Notes under the pieces: model-generated
The model's input: the letters and a program-made list of their open reading frames with translations, nothing else
The model's database searches: none
Told to the model about the DNA's origin: nothing
Shown here: positions 37,976 to 49,351 of the stretch, one piece after another
How the letters are laid out: each line of letters opens with the position of its first letter
Numbering within the stretch: the stretch's first letter is position 1
NCBI GenBank assembly: GCA_013398015.1
Contig: VZRR01013707.1
Span: 62,001 to 126,000 of the forward strand
Direction: 5' to 3'
Length of the DNA: 64,000 nt
Source of the DNA: Oreocharis arfaki
Lineage: Eukaryota; Chordata; Aves; Passeriformes; Paramythiidae
Position numbers and translations under genes: made by a program

Positions 37976-39919
37976 CCCCACCTTGTTAGATATTCTTACT
38001 GAAAGTTTTAGCACAACAGGTAGCAGTGTGATAAGGAAATTTGGAAGCTTATCATTCATATATTAAAGGTAAAAAACACATATATGTATTATATGAAATA
38101 TATATCCAAGTGGTACAGTTGGACAATCCTGAGGATAGGGAAGCTGGAAACAGGATGAAAAACAAAACCTGCTGTGCTACAAAGCAGTTCTGAACTCGTG
38201 GAGAAAAAAAAAGGCCAGAGTTTAATAATAGTCATGAATTTCTTTTGTCACAGTTTGGATATGATAACACAAAAAATAGAACAGGGAAAAATTTTCAAAT
38301 TCTCAGCTGACCTAGTCAAGTTTTATATGACTGTACAACTGCAAGCCCACCTGGCCCCAAAGCTAGGCTCTACTTGCCTCAAGGCATCTCACTGGAATGA
38401 CAGAATTAAAGTTTGCCATTTCAGTTGTATGAGGAAGAAAAGGAGAGTTGTTGTGGTTTCTTTCTGTTTAATATCCTTAAGGGAAGGTAAGAACTATTTG
38501 AACTGAAGGACAGTGCTAGAAGACTTCTAAACATGTGGACTAATAAAAGGCCTAATGCCTAATAAAATGGGTGTGGGGAAAAAGAAAGTCAGGTATTGAT
38601 GCTAAAATACGTACTTTAGAATAAAAGAAAAAGATGGGGAAATAAACTAATAGGAGTGGGAGAACAAAATTCAAATTTTTTTTAAATTATGAACTCTACC
38701 CCAAACACAAGGATGTCCAATAACTAGAATTTAAAGTGAGCCAATTCAAAACGTAGCTTTCTTTAAGAAGCACTTAAAAGTATCAAGTTGGAACTGTAAA
38801 TTTTTGCAGGAGTACACTCAATTGCCAACTGTAAGACAAGAGAAAACATTTATGTGCATTTTTCAGAAAGATATATATTGCCTTTAAAAAAAGATTAACA
38901 GGCGGGTGAATAATTCCTTTAGCTCTCACACAGATGAAACTAAGTATTAAGATGATGTATGGTATTCATGCCACTGAATTCCAACACAATAACACTTTCA
39001 TATCTTGAAGTTTTTGTCTAAATTTTTAAAAGAAACATTAGAAGCTCTTCAAAATGTTATAAATGTCCTACTCTTTGCCCACAGGTTTTGGGTGGCCTAA
39101 TTTAAAATTTGATGTAATAGAAAGCAATACCAGAACACTGTCTTTCTATATGTTGGCTTTCTGAGAAGTTTGAGTTGTTCTCCAATTGCTTTGGCATTAG
39201 TGTTAGCAGAAATACACTTTCAGACAATACTTGAAAGATAAAAAATTAGTAACATTATTGAAGAAATTGTGCCTGACATGAAAAAGATCATTAGTATACT
39301 TAAATCACACTGCAACTTTGTAATACATTAGATGTCCCATAAAGAAGTAATAGGACATGTACCAGAATGGAAAAAAATAATTTATCTTTTCCACATCTGT
39401 TTTTCAAAGACAAGGGCAACTACACCTGAAATAGTTTTTTCTAATACAATTACAAAAACCATAAATATTGCTCATTGCACCTCTTTCAGCAAGCTTATTC
39501 CAAATGGTTACTCATTTTAGAATGCTTTTCCCTCGTATTTTATTTGTTGTAATTTAAGCTTATCTTTCTCAGGTACAAACATGAACAAATAAGTTTGTTA
39601 CTTTCCTCTCTACTGCAGCCTTTAAAAGGTTTTCACAGTATTTAAAATATTTAAAGAAACATATTTGTCTTCTAATGAAAAAAAAAGGAATAAAAACCAA
39701 AGTGTTGACCCCACGCAGACTCCTACAACTCTTACACAACTCTTATTCTTACTGTTTTGTTGCAAATGGTCCAACAGCTTACTGTAGACTGAAAGAAACT
39801 TACTTGGTTTTCACTTAGAAAGCTTAAGAATTTTCAGCTGACCATAATAACCTAGAAGAATATTTCCTCACCTGTGGGCTCCAATATAATTTTGACGCAT
39901 CTTAGTACAATACTCGGAG
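37976..39919. other. AT-rich non-coding stretch
   Basis: No gene or repeat recognised. Short TATA-type runs lie near 38080-38105. Confidence 0.45.
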
Positions 39920-40510
39920 CTCTGTTATATCACCAGCAGCAGCGTGGCCAGCAGGACCAGGGCAGCAGCTGTCCCACTGTCCTGGGCACTGGTGAGGCTG
40001 CACCTCGAGTCATGTTCAGTTTTGGGCCCCTTACTACAAGAAAGACATTGAGGTGCTGGGGTGTGTCCAGAGAAGGGCAGTGAAGATGGGCAACACAAGG
40101 CTGGTGAGGAGCTGCTGATGGAGCTGGGGTTGTTCAGCCTGGAGGAGTCTCAGGAGGGACCTTAATGCTCTCTCTACAACCACCTGAGAGGAGGCTGGAG
40201 CCAGGCAGGGATCGGTCTCTTCTCGCAGGTAACAAGTGACAGGAAGAGAAGAAATGGCCTCAAGTTGCACCAGGGAAGGCCTAGATTGGATATAAGGAAA
40301 ACTCTTTTCACTGAAGGGGTTGTCAAGCACTGGTACAATCTTCCTAGGGAAGCGGTGGAGTCACCATCCCCGGAGGTATTTAAATGACATGTAGATGCAG
40401 CATTGAGGGACAAGGTTTAGTGGTGGATGTGGAAGACCCAGGCTGATGGTTGGACTAGATGATCTTTAAGGACCTTTCCAAACTAAACGATTCTGTGATT
40501 CTCTGATTCA
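39920..40510 (+). mobile_element. CR1 LINE 3' end, sense, 5'-truncated
   Basis: The best-preserved CR1 in the window, about 590 bp, from the C-terminal part of ORF2 through the 3' UTR. Landmarks: CAGCAGCAGCGTGGCCAGCA (about 39932), AGAAAGACATTGAGGTGCTG (about 40040), GTGTCCAGAGAAGGGCAGTG (about 40063), TTCAGCCTGGAGGAGTCTCA (about 40133), GGTTGGACTAGATGATCTTT (about 40449) and the terminus GATTCTGTGATTCTCTGATT (40490-40509) with degenerate octamers. Antisense frames across it are not genes. It is truncated before the RT core and therefore dead. Confidence 0.95.
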
Positions 40511-43500
40511 ATATTTGCATACAACCAATGATATTTTCTCTTTCAGGAAACATTTAAGCAATCTTAACTTATTGTTTCAGAGTTGCTACATTGACTTACT
40601 GAAGCACATATTTTTACTTTGTATGGTTTGTGGTCCTGTGTAGTGTCCTATGCACATAATTTTATAACTGAACTTAAAATAAAAATCTGAAATCATTTAA
40701 AATTGCTCATTATTGCACTAAGAAATGTAAATTATTATGATTGTTTCTAAAGTTAATATTTCTCTATAAAAATAGAATCACTTTAGGATCTTGACATCAA
40801 CTGGAAAAATAAGTATTAATATTTAAATTTTCAGTAGATACTTTCCATCATTTTGATTTACACTCATTTTAGGAATATGGTAATTCTAGAGTACAGTAAA
40901 AGATTTTCATTAGTATAAAAAGATATGACTTTTCAAACTGGAGTTCTAAAAAGGTGAAAGGACATCTAAAAGGCAGTCTTAAAATTCATGCCTTTATCTT
41001 GATCTATTATCTTGACTTGAGCTGAACACAAAAATGGATGTTATGATCTGAGCAGGGTCAGGGTTTGATCTGACCAGGGCAGGCTGTAGTTCTACTTTTC
41101 TTTCTTTCTGCAACTTCTCCAAGACTAAATTATCTTTTATTTTGTTAAAAATAGCCCCATCTCTCTGATTTTATACATCTGAATTTCTACTTCTTGTCCT
41201 GCCTTGTGCTATTGAGATGTTGCTGGTTCCTCTTACTGTTTGAATTTTAGGAGCTATTTCAGTACATTCAAATTATTCAAGACTAGGTTGCTTACAACAG
41301 TGTAACAAACTTCAGTTTTACATTTAGCAAAAGGTGTAACCCTCAGATTTCCATTTGTCTCAATCGTCTTTATCAGTATCTATTTATATCTATCTAACTA
41401 TCTATCCATTCTTCCATGATTCTGCTGCCCACAGAACATCTTTACTTAACTAATACACTACCTTCTACAGCTGCTCCACTAATTTGCATATTAAGGTTCA
41501 CTTCTTTGGTTTTGTCTAAAAGAAACTAATGAAAAATAACAAAAAACCTGGCATTCTAAAGGTTTAGGCTCTCATGCATAAATTCATTATGCCTTTTGAT
41601 CACAATCAGTTCTTTCAGCATTTTTTTTTTCTTTTATTAGAGAATAAACAGTGCTCTCCTCAGAAAACCTGAGATAAATTTAGGCAGAGTAATAGCAAGA
41701 TTATGAGTTTTGAACTCTCAGGAGTATTCCTTACCATATAAAAATATGTAACAATTTATAAGAAACCAATTCTAAGGTCCTAAGTCAATATTTTCTGGAA
41801 ATTTGATATTTCTCTTGTTATTTCCAGTTTGGAATTGATTTTTTTTTTTTACTTTCACCAGGCTTATTTTAACCCAAGCAGTTTTGAAATACTAATAAAA
41901 TATACAATTGCAGCTTCCTTCTGCTTCAGCTGATGAGTTTTAGCAAGCAATTTGGAATAAGATTTCTTTCTTGTTTTTCTTAAATAATGGCTCATCAATT
42001 GGTCAAACATTACTATTTTAATTCATTAAAATTCACATACTTGATTAAGTAAATCTTCACAAGTGCAACAGCAGAATGAAAATATCTCAAAGACATTAAT
42101 TATTTGTTCATTCTTAAAAAGGAATGTTAATAATTTGCTATAATGAAAAAAAAATGAAAGCATCTTTTCCCAAGAATAAGTGAGCCACCACCACTTCACA
42201 GGACAATGTTGTCAATAAAATGTTTTGGTGGAGTAAATTGCTGAATGAGCTGCACTCATTGTTCCTAGGCCATCTCCGGGAAATCTCCTTGGCACCTTTA
42301 ATGGTGACTTTGTTATGAATCACCTTCAAGAAGTGCTTGCAGAGCCCCACGCTCCCACTGCCTTGCAGGATTAAAGCTTTGTTTAAATTTCTGTCTTGGG
42401 CTCATAGCAAACTGCGGAGCAGTTTGAGAACGAGCAGTACCTGACTTTTTGTGGTAATATTAGGGAGAAGGAAAAGTAGCCAGAGATTTTCACTTCGGAG
42501 AAGGATTTAACTTCTGCACGTTCTTTCACAGACATGTGGCTCTTCATCTTCTTATCAACCTTGGGTTACACAGGCTGCATTTATTAGTGCATAAGACTCC
42601 TCTATGCATATCTTTAAAATGACCCTCATTTTACGCCAAGACATTCAATTGTTTCTTGTTTTCCCTATTAGTATGCCCCAGTGCACACTAGCATTCATCA
42701 CTAGAAATGTCAGACATAACCGAGAATTTCTTCAAAAGCCATTTTTTATTACACACATACAAAGGGAAAAGAAACAAAAAAAAGAAATTGATATTTTATA
42801 TAGCTTCAGTTTTCATCAATGTGTCCTTGATTTATGGTACAGCTGTCCTTGATTCCTTTGTTTGAGTTTTAAATGAATACCTGCAATGTAAAGAGTGCAC
42901 AATATTATGTACATGTAGATAGCTACAGATCCTCCCACATGCTACTTAAAAGAGAATTATAAAACAATGAAAAAATGCACTGTCCTTTCACACTGAAAAT
43001 CACTGTATAATCAAAACTGACTTACTTCATGTATGCAGTGTGCATTTTGTTAATTAGCTTCCTTCTGGCACCTCTGAAGCAAAAATCAATTTTTCACAGG
43101 ATCATTTTTCCCTCCTTGTAATAAGTAACACTTAATATTTGCTGGTGCTGTGATAAAATGTATTTCAAGGTATTTTTATGGAGTACTAAATTAAATGTTT
43201 CAATTAGAGCTTCAGCGAGCTGTTCAGCAAAGATTTGAATGAACCTCTGTAGGCCAACCTTAAAAAAAATCCCCAGGCCTATATTTTCATGCACTCCATA
43301 AAGATGTGTCAGACTTGCAATTAAAATAATTCATTTTTCTAAATGAGCTGAGAGAGATCACATCTCTTTTGCTCAATTACTCCCATTTCTACTACTTTTT
43401 CTCGTGTTATTGTACCCGTATGACTCTGGAGCAAAAAGGTAATGTGAGAGTTTGGAGAGTAAGATTGGAAGTTAGGATCTGTGAGCTCTAATTTTGGAAT

Positions 43501-46035
43501 ATGAAACAGAAAAGATAATTTTGATTGTTTTGCTGAGTTTTCCCAATGGAGAAAACCCTTCAACATCCATCATGTGAACAACTCTTTAGACTTTTTCTAT
43601 TAGCATCCTTAGGGTCCTGCCATAAGATACTTATCCTAAGACTATTGTTTCTTGCCCTGTCTCTTTTCTTTGGTCTTAGGCTTGTCATTGCCCCCTTGAA
43701 ACTGTTTTTATCTGCTGTACTTAGGAATCTTCTGTGTCTGTCAAATTAGAGCTTTGAACACTGCAAGTCTTGTGAGAGAGTATTTCTCAATCTTTGCTTA
43801 GCAGTGTAGACTGGGAATATTTCTGACATCTTTTTTAGTTTCTTTATTCTCCAGGATTTTTTCTTCATGGTGGCTAAGGATTGTGATAAAACAGATAGTT
43901 CCTGTGAAAGTCCTAATCCATTTTATAGGAATACAGCCACAACATTTTTTATTATACAAGGTATGCAACATACTCTTAATAAAACTGAGAGTAGCTCAAA
44001 ACATTTTCACTTGTCTCAGTCACGATTTTCATGATTCAGTCTCATAAGTCTTCAGAAACACAAAGCATAATCTTTTTTTTCAAGCAACTTTTTCCTTTGT
44101 AAAATTTATTCCCAAATAAGAAACATTAGCAATGCAAGAAGGAGGAAAAAAAGTATGGGCAGCATTTTTGTGTAAAATACTAAATAATTTTACTGATTTT
44201 ATATTGGCAAAACTTGGGCAAAACAGAGCCCTTAAGTGTGAGACAAATTTCTGAGATGACTCAGTGTCACGAGTTCAGATCTCTTAGATAGCTCTAAGCA
44301 TCAAACCTATCATTCGTTAATAGTATGTGCATTTAAGGGATGCAAATATTTATCACTTATCAATAATTTTGCAGGGTATTTTTTTGTATTTGAGTGGGCC
44401 TTTTCTTAACCTGTTTTATATTAATTGCGCTTTAGACAAACACTCAGACACACACAGCTAATGGACTCTACAGGGCCCTGGCATATATCCATGCTTAAAT
44501 ATCTGCTTTATTGCTGTCCTAGAAAGTCAGAAGGGAAGAACAAAACAAAGGAAGAAAAACGGAGAAAGAGAAAAATTATTGTACATTTCCTCTCCCCTTA
44601 ATAGGGCACTTTCTAAAGCTACTATGAAAAAAATCAAAAGTATACACAACTTGGATAATCATGAGGTCAATAAAAATTCAGCAACTTTTAGAAGATACTC
44701 AAGAGACATTGTAGAACAAGAAATTTTTATGAATGAAATGGTATTGAACTAAATCAGTAGCTTTCATAATGATCTAAGAAAGATTCTTATGTGAACAGAT
44801 TATAAAGGAAAACAGTCATAAGGACAAAATCTCCTAATAAAAACAAAATATAAGCTAAATGCAAACAACACACCCAGAATAAACACCAACATAGTCTTTA
44901 GACAAATAATGCTCTACCATGTAATATTTTCTGACACTGACTAATGTTTTCTTTTTGCATGGGTAGCTCATAGGCACTCTCTAAGAAATTATTCTGTTTA
45001 GAGAGACTCAAGCAGCAAATAAACTTCAGTTGAGTGCACTTAGCTCTCAAGAACTGCACTAGAAATAAAAACAAACTTTATTTAAATATCTAATCAGATA
45101 GATATCTAGTATATGTGTACAGTGCTGTTAAATTGGCTACATCATACATATAATACATCTCCTGTCTACCCTCTATGCAAATGTTAATGTGTTATTTTAG
45201 TGCACTCATTTAATCTACACAGTACAAAATATGCAGAAGAAACAATTTTCCACTTTGATGAAATGTTGGGTTCAATTCAATTTTTTTGTGGTCTAGGCAA
45301 TTACACCAATCCTGAGAATGTCTTAGTCATTCTCTCTCACAACCTTAGCATTTAATTAACAAAAATAATTATATTTATATTATATCAGTATCTATGCGGA
45401 TAGAAGAGCTGTTGTATTTTCCAATAAAACACTATTTTCATTGGATAGTTTCTAAATAAAATTCTGCTAGCAATATGGCTGAAATCAAATTAATTATAAA
45501 TGTAACTAAAAGGGTGTCACAAGGTTAGAAACACCAATAAACCATGTGTCACAGCAAACATCACATTAAACATGCTTTCAGGATTTAATTCTGAAGATTT
45601 ATATGTCACTTGACTTATCTCTTCTGTTTCAGTGTCTGCATATATCTCCCAAGACATAAGCCTTATAAAAACTGACTATTGCTGCTAAAAACAATAGAGG
45701 ATTTTGTTTTGCTAATAGCACAATTGGTTTCCCGAACAGGAAATTAGAAACAGCACCCTTAGGAGTATTTTTGAACTACAGTGAAATGAAATAAAACTCT
45801 CTTCATTGCTATTGACAGAACCTAATAAAATGTTTCACACTAAATTGCCTTTGATGCATCTGTACATAAAATTAATTATGCAAATAATATAATATCTTAT
45901 CTCTACGGATAATTACAACAGTAATCATACTTATGATGGTTTTTTTTCTTTTCCCAGGTGAATCTTTTCCAAAAGTGGTGTGAAATAAAATTCGGTGATT
46001 TTACCTATATTGTAACTGCCTGGTCTATCGCAGAG
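40511..46035. other. AT-rich non-coding stretch
   Basis: No gene, RNA or transposon recognised. A degenerate TATC-type run lies at about 41380-41410. Repeat-free complex patches at 42230-42440 and 43090-43330 are candidates for conserved non-coding sequence only. Confidence 0.45.
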
Positions 46036-46895
46036 GGGCAGATACCAGGAAACTCCACTGAAGCCCATCCAGTTTAGAGCTGTGCCCTGGACAGGCTCAG
46101 CTGGAGCAGGACACTCAGGACTGTGTTCAGTCAGGTTTTCAGTGTGTCTGGGGATGGACGTCAGTGAGCAACCTGTGTCACCACTCAGTTACCCACACAG
46201 CAGAGAAAGATTGTCCTAATGTTCAGATAGAAGCTCCTGTGTTTGAGATTGTGCCCATTACCTTTTGTTCTGTCACTGAGCACAAACTGAAAAAACCCTG
46301 GCTCCACCTTTGCACCCTCCTTTTAGGCATTTATATACATTGATCAGATTCCCTCTGAGCCTTTTCTTCTCCAGGCTGGCCAGTTCCAGCTCTCTCAGCC
46401 TTCCTATTGAGAAAGATGCTCCAGTCCCTTCAACATCTTTGTGTCCCTTTGCTGGACTCTTTCCAATATGTCCACATCTCTTTTGTCCAGAACTGGACAT
46501 TGTTCTTCAAGTGTGGCTTCACCAGTGCTGAACTGAAGTAGGACACGAAGGACCTCAGCCTTTCACATGACCTTTGTCACTAGGACCCATGCCCACTCAC
46601 AGAGAGCCCGTATTTTCCCTAGCCTTCCCTTTGCTTCCCATGTAGTTGGATCTTGTTATCTATGACAACTCCTGCCAAGATTCAGCTCCAGGTGGGCTCT
46701 GCCTTTCTTAACTCCATTCCTGCATGCTCAGACAGTGTCTCTATCTTCCTCCTGACTGCTTTGATCCTACTGCCACCTTTGTATGATTCCTTTTTTTTGT
46801 TTCAGTTTTGTCAGGAGCTCCTTATTCAAACCTGCAGACTCTCCATAACTTTGCTAGACTTCCTGCTTGATTGTTCTTGAGCTTAGATGGTCTGT
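46036..46895 (-). mobile_element. CR1 LINE, antisense, apparently internally deleted
   Basis: Reverse-complement CR1. From 46036 to about 46545 it is the 3' UTR and the C-terminal end of ORF2 (AGCAACCTGTGTCACCACTC near 46168, CCTCCTTTTAGGCATTTATA near 46317, TTCTCCAGGCTGGCCAGTTC near 46367, AACTGGACATTGTTCTTCAA near 46491, GGCTTCACCAGTGCTGAACT near 46515). From about 46550 it switches to a part of ORF2 that lies well upstream in the full element, between endonuclease and RT (CCTTTGTCACTAGGACCCAT near 46571, TCCAGGTGGGCTCTGCCTTT near 46687, CAGGAGCTCCTTATTCAAAC near 46813). The RT core between them is missing. The true 3' terminal octamers are also absent. Identification is from memory of the family; the junction is placed by eye. 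Confidence 0.85.
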
Positions 46896-49271
46896 TCTGT
46901 CCCTCAGCACCAGAGCAATTCCCAAGCATATGACAGGAAGGCTTGTGTAGGTGGTGCTGCAAACAAAACAAAAAAGTTGTATCTTAAATGGTCTCATGAA
47001 GAACACAACTCTCCACTGCACTGTGAGATCAGGCCATCCAGGGCAGAAACTATCTGCCCTTTTTCATTGCAAAGACCATCTCGTATCTGTTCCAGAATTC
47101 TCCAACTCAAAAACAAATGGTTTCAATATGCTGACATTCCAGACACTGTTTACACATTTTCCTGTGTCTCATGCATTCGTTTTAAAGGACAGCAAAGAAG
47201 AAAAAGGAACAAACAAGATATGTATCTCAGGAAATGCATGTATCACAATCATGGAAGTTTTGCCTTCTTCATTCCTCCACCTTCTTTTCTCTGTTTATTG
47301 CCATCCCTTGCTGTGTTATGTGCAATTTAAATTGCATGCTCCTTGAGGTAAGGAGCTGTCAGATTTTGTTTGTCTGTACAATGGTATACACACCTATGGC
47401 ACTATAGAAATAATTAATAATAACAATTTATGGCAGAGTACATTGTTACCAATCATCACATATTGTGTTCACTCTGGTAAGACACAAAAAGCTTTTCTAA
47501 TGGAAGTGGAATAACATGCCCTATTTCATGACAGTTGAATTCTTAATATATTATCTGTATAAGGAAGGATTCCTGAAGAGGGGCTCATTCTTCCAAAGCT
47601 GATCTGTATTTCCAACTTTTAGACTTAAAAAATATTGAGATTTCCTTCAAAATGTGCTTTTTACTTGTGTTCTGAGACTGACAAATCAATTGTGCTAATG
47701 CAAAGATTCTACTGTTATCATTGTGGCACATAACATGGATCTTCCACACAAAATTTTTTATGAAACAGGACAGGAGAAATGCAGTAATTATTTGATGTAT
47801 GCAGACATAAACCAAAACAGAGGAGTCTCTTTTCTTCTGTAGTTTAAATTAATTTGCTACAAATATTAACTAAGTATCTGGTGTACTTCGGCAAAAGAAA
47901 AAAGTCACCTTATCCTCTGAGGAATTTATAGAGTTTACTATCTTTTTCCAATATGAACAGAAGATACTGAGTTACTCTTGTAGGTAGGAAACTTTTACAT
48001 CTACACCTTAAAATTTTGGGTTACCTGAAGTCACTGCTCTGGAAAATGACTATATTATGCAATGTATCTGAATCTCCTTTTGCAGTTAGTAATTATATTG
48101 GCCCACTAGTCTAGAAAAAAAACTGTGCTTAGAACTTGTAATTACAAATATATTAAAGAAACTTCCATGCCAAGGAAGACCTGGTTTGCCAGTTCTTAGG
48201 GAGGAGTTTGTGGAATGGAAATCTCCACAACACAACCAAAGCTGAGATGTTTCTTTTAGAAACACTGTGCAAATATATAAACAGGAAAACCTCTGAACTA
48301 TAGAGCTCCAAAATTTTCTAGATGTGCAATAAGTTGTTTAGAAGAACTTCATTTTCCTGGAGAACCTGATCAAAAAATCAAATAGCTAAGAATGGCCTAC
48401 AAGTAGATCTGGAGTTTATTTCCTGTGGACCTTCACACCGTGCTTTCAGATTAAAAAAAATTAGTGTTTTCAGAATCACTATACAAAGCTTTTTTATCCT
48501 GTACCTATACATCTTAAAATTATTTTTTATCCCTCCAGAATTAAAAATACAAAAATGTATCACAGGTTTATAACACCGCAGAGGAAACCCTCTTTGACAA
48601 AACAGGTGAAGTATAAACTGTAAACATGTTTAGAAAAAATTTTGTGTGCATTATTTGTGGTTTTATTATTTGTTTTTACACATGCTTCCATTATGTGGAA
48701 TTCTATAGTTCAGTTTATACTGACATTTTTTAAGCTGCAGATTCACTGTCTACCAACAGTTTGCTGTTGATGGCACATGGTGTTGTTTCCTTGGTTGTAC
48801 CTCTCAGGACAATGTCTTCACATATTTCAACACTTTTTGTAATCTCTTGTAACACCTATAAAAATTAATAATTCTGACCTCTATGAAGTACTTTGACTTC
48901 TGCCAAGGTGTGAAGGTTGCTCTCTAGGGAAGCCCCATATACTGCTTATACATCGCTAACAGAGATTAATTTTTGCTACTTTACATGGACTGAATTTGAC
49001 ACCAAATAAATTTTATTAACACATTATGCTAATTTTATCTTGTTCAAATGATATTTAATGTCTCTCCTTTCTGTGGCATAGATTGTAACAACTTTAGTCA
49101 CACAAATTGTGCTCTACTTTGTTTTGGTTTTGGTTTGGGCATGAACATATTTGCACTTCAACTACACAGCAATTTCTTGTTAACTGCTAAACAACATACA
49201 TAGTATAACACATGTCAATCTTTGAGGAAAAACTCCATCAAAAATATGAAAGGAAACAGTCTCTTCTTCAC
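46896..49271. other. Non-coding stretch
   Basis: No recognised repeat. The plus frame at 46887-47330 (147 codons) starts inside CR1 sequence, contains no known motif and is probably chance. Confidence 0.45.
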
Positions 49272-49351
49272 CAGCACATTTTTACATTTTTTGTACAGCT
49301 CCTGGTACTTAATTTTTTCCTTGCTAAGTTGATCGCTATACTTGTCCATAG
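49272..49351 (-). other. Exon-like segment predicting a charged coiled coil
   Basis: I do not recognise the gene. On the minus strand a pyrimidine-rich tract (about 49380-49355, TTTTGCCATTTCCTTTCCTC) leads to CAAG with the acceptor AG at 49353-49352. The next 80 bases read, after two bases of a split codon, 26 codons beginning M-D-K-Y-S-D-Q-L-S-K-E-K and ending Y-K-K-C-K-N-V-L: highly charged and helix-forming, as in long coiled-coil proteins. They end at CTG followed by GTGAAG (49271-49266), a plausible but not strong donor. Exon length and phases (1 in, 0 out) are self-consistent. The open frame continues past the donor to 49215 in hydrophobic, non-coiled sequence, as expected for intron. 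It could instead be a pseudogene piece or chance. Confidence 0.27.

Noticed and set aside
39920..40413. Antisense frames of 98 and 79 codons
   Set aside because: They are the reverse strand of the CR1 copy.
46887..47346. Overlapping plus frames of 147 and 131 codons
   Set aside because: Two overlapping frames in different phases with no motif; the first starts at the edge of CR1 sequence. Probably chance.
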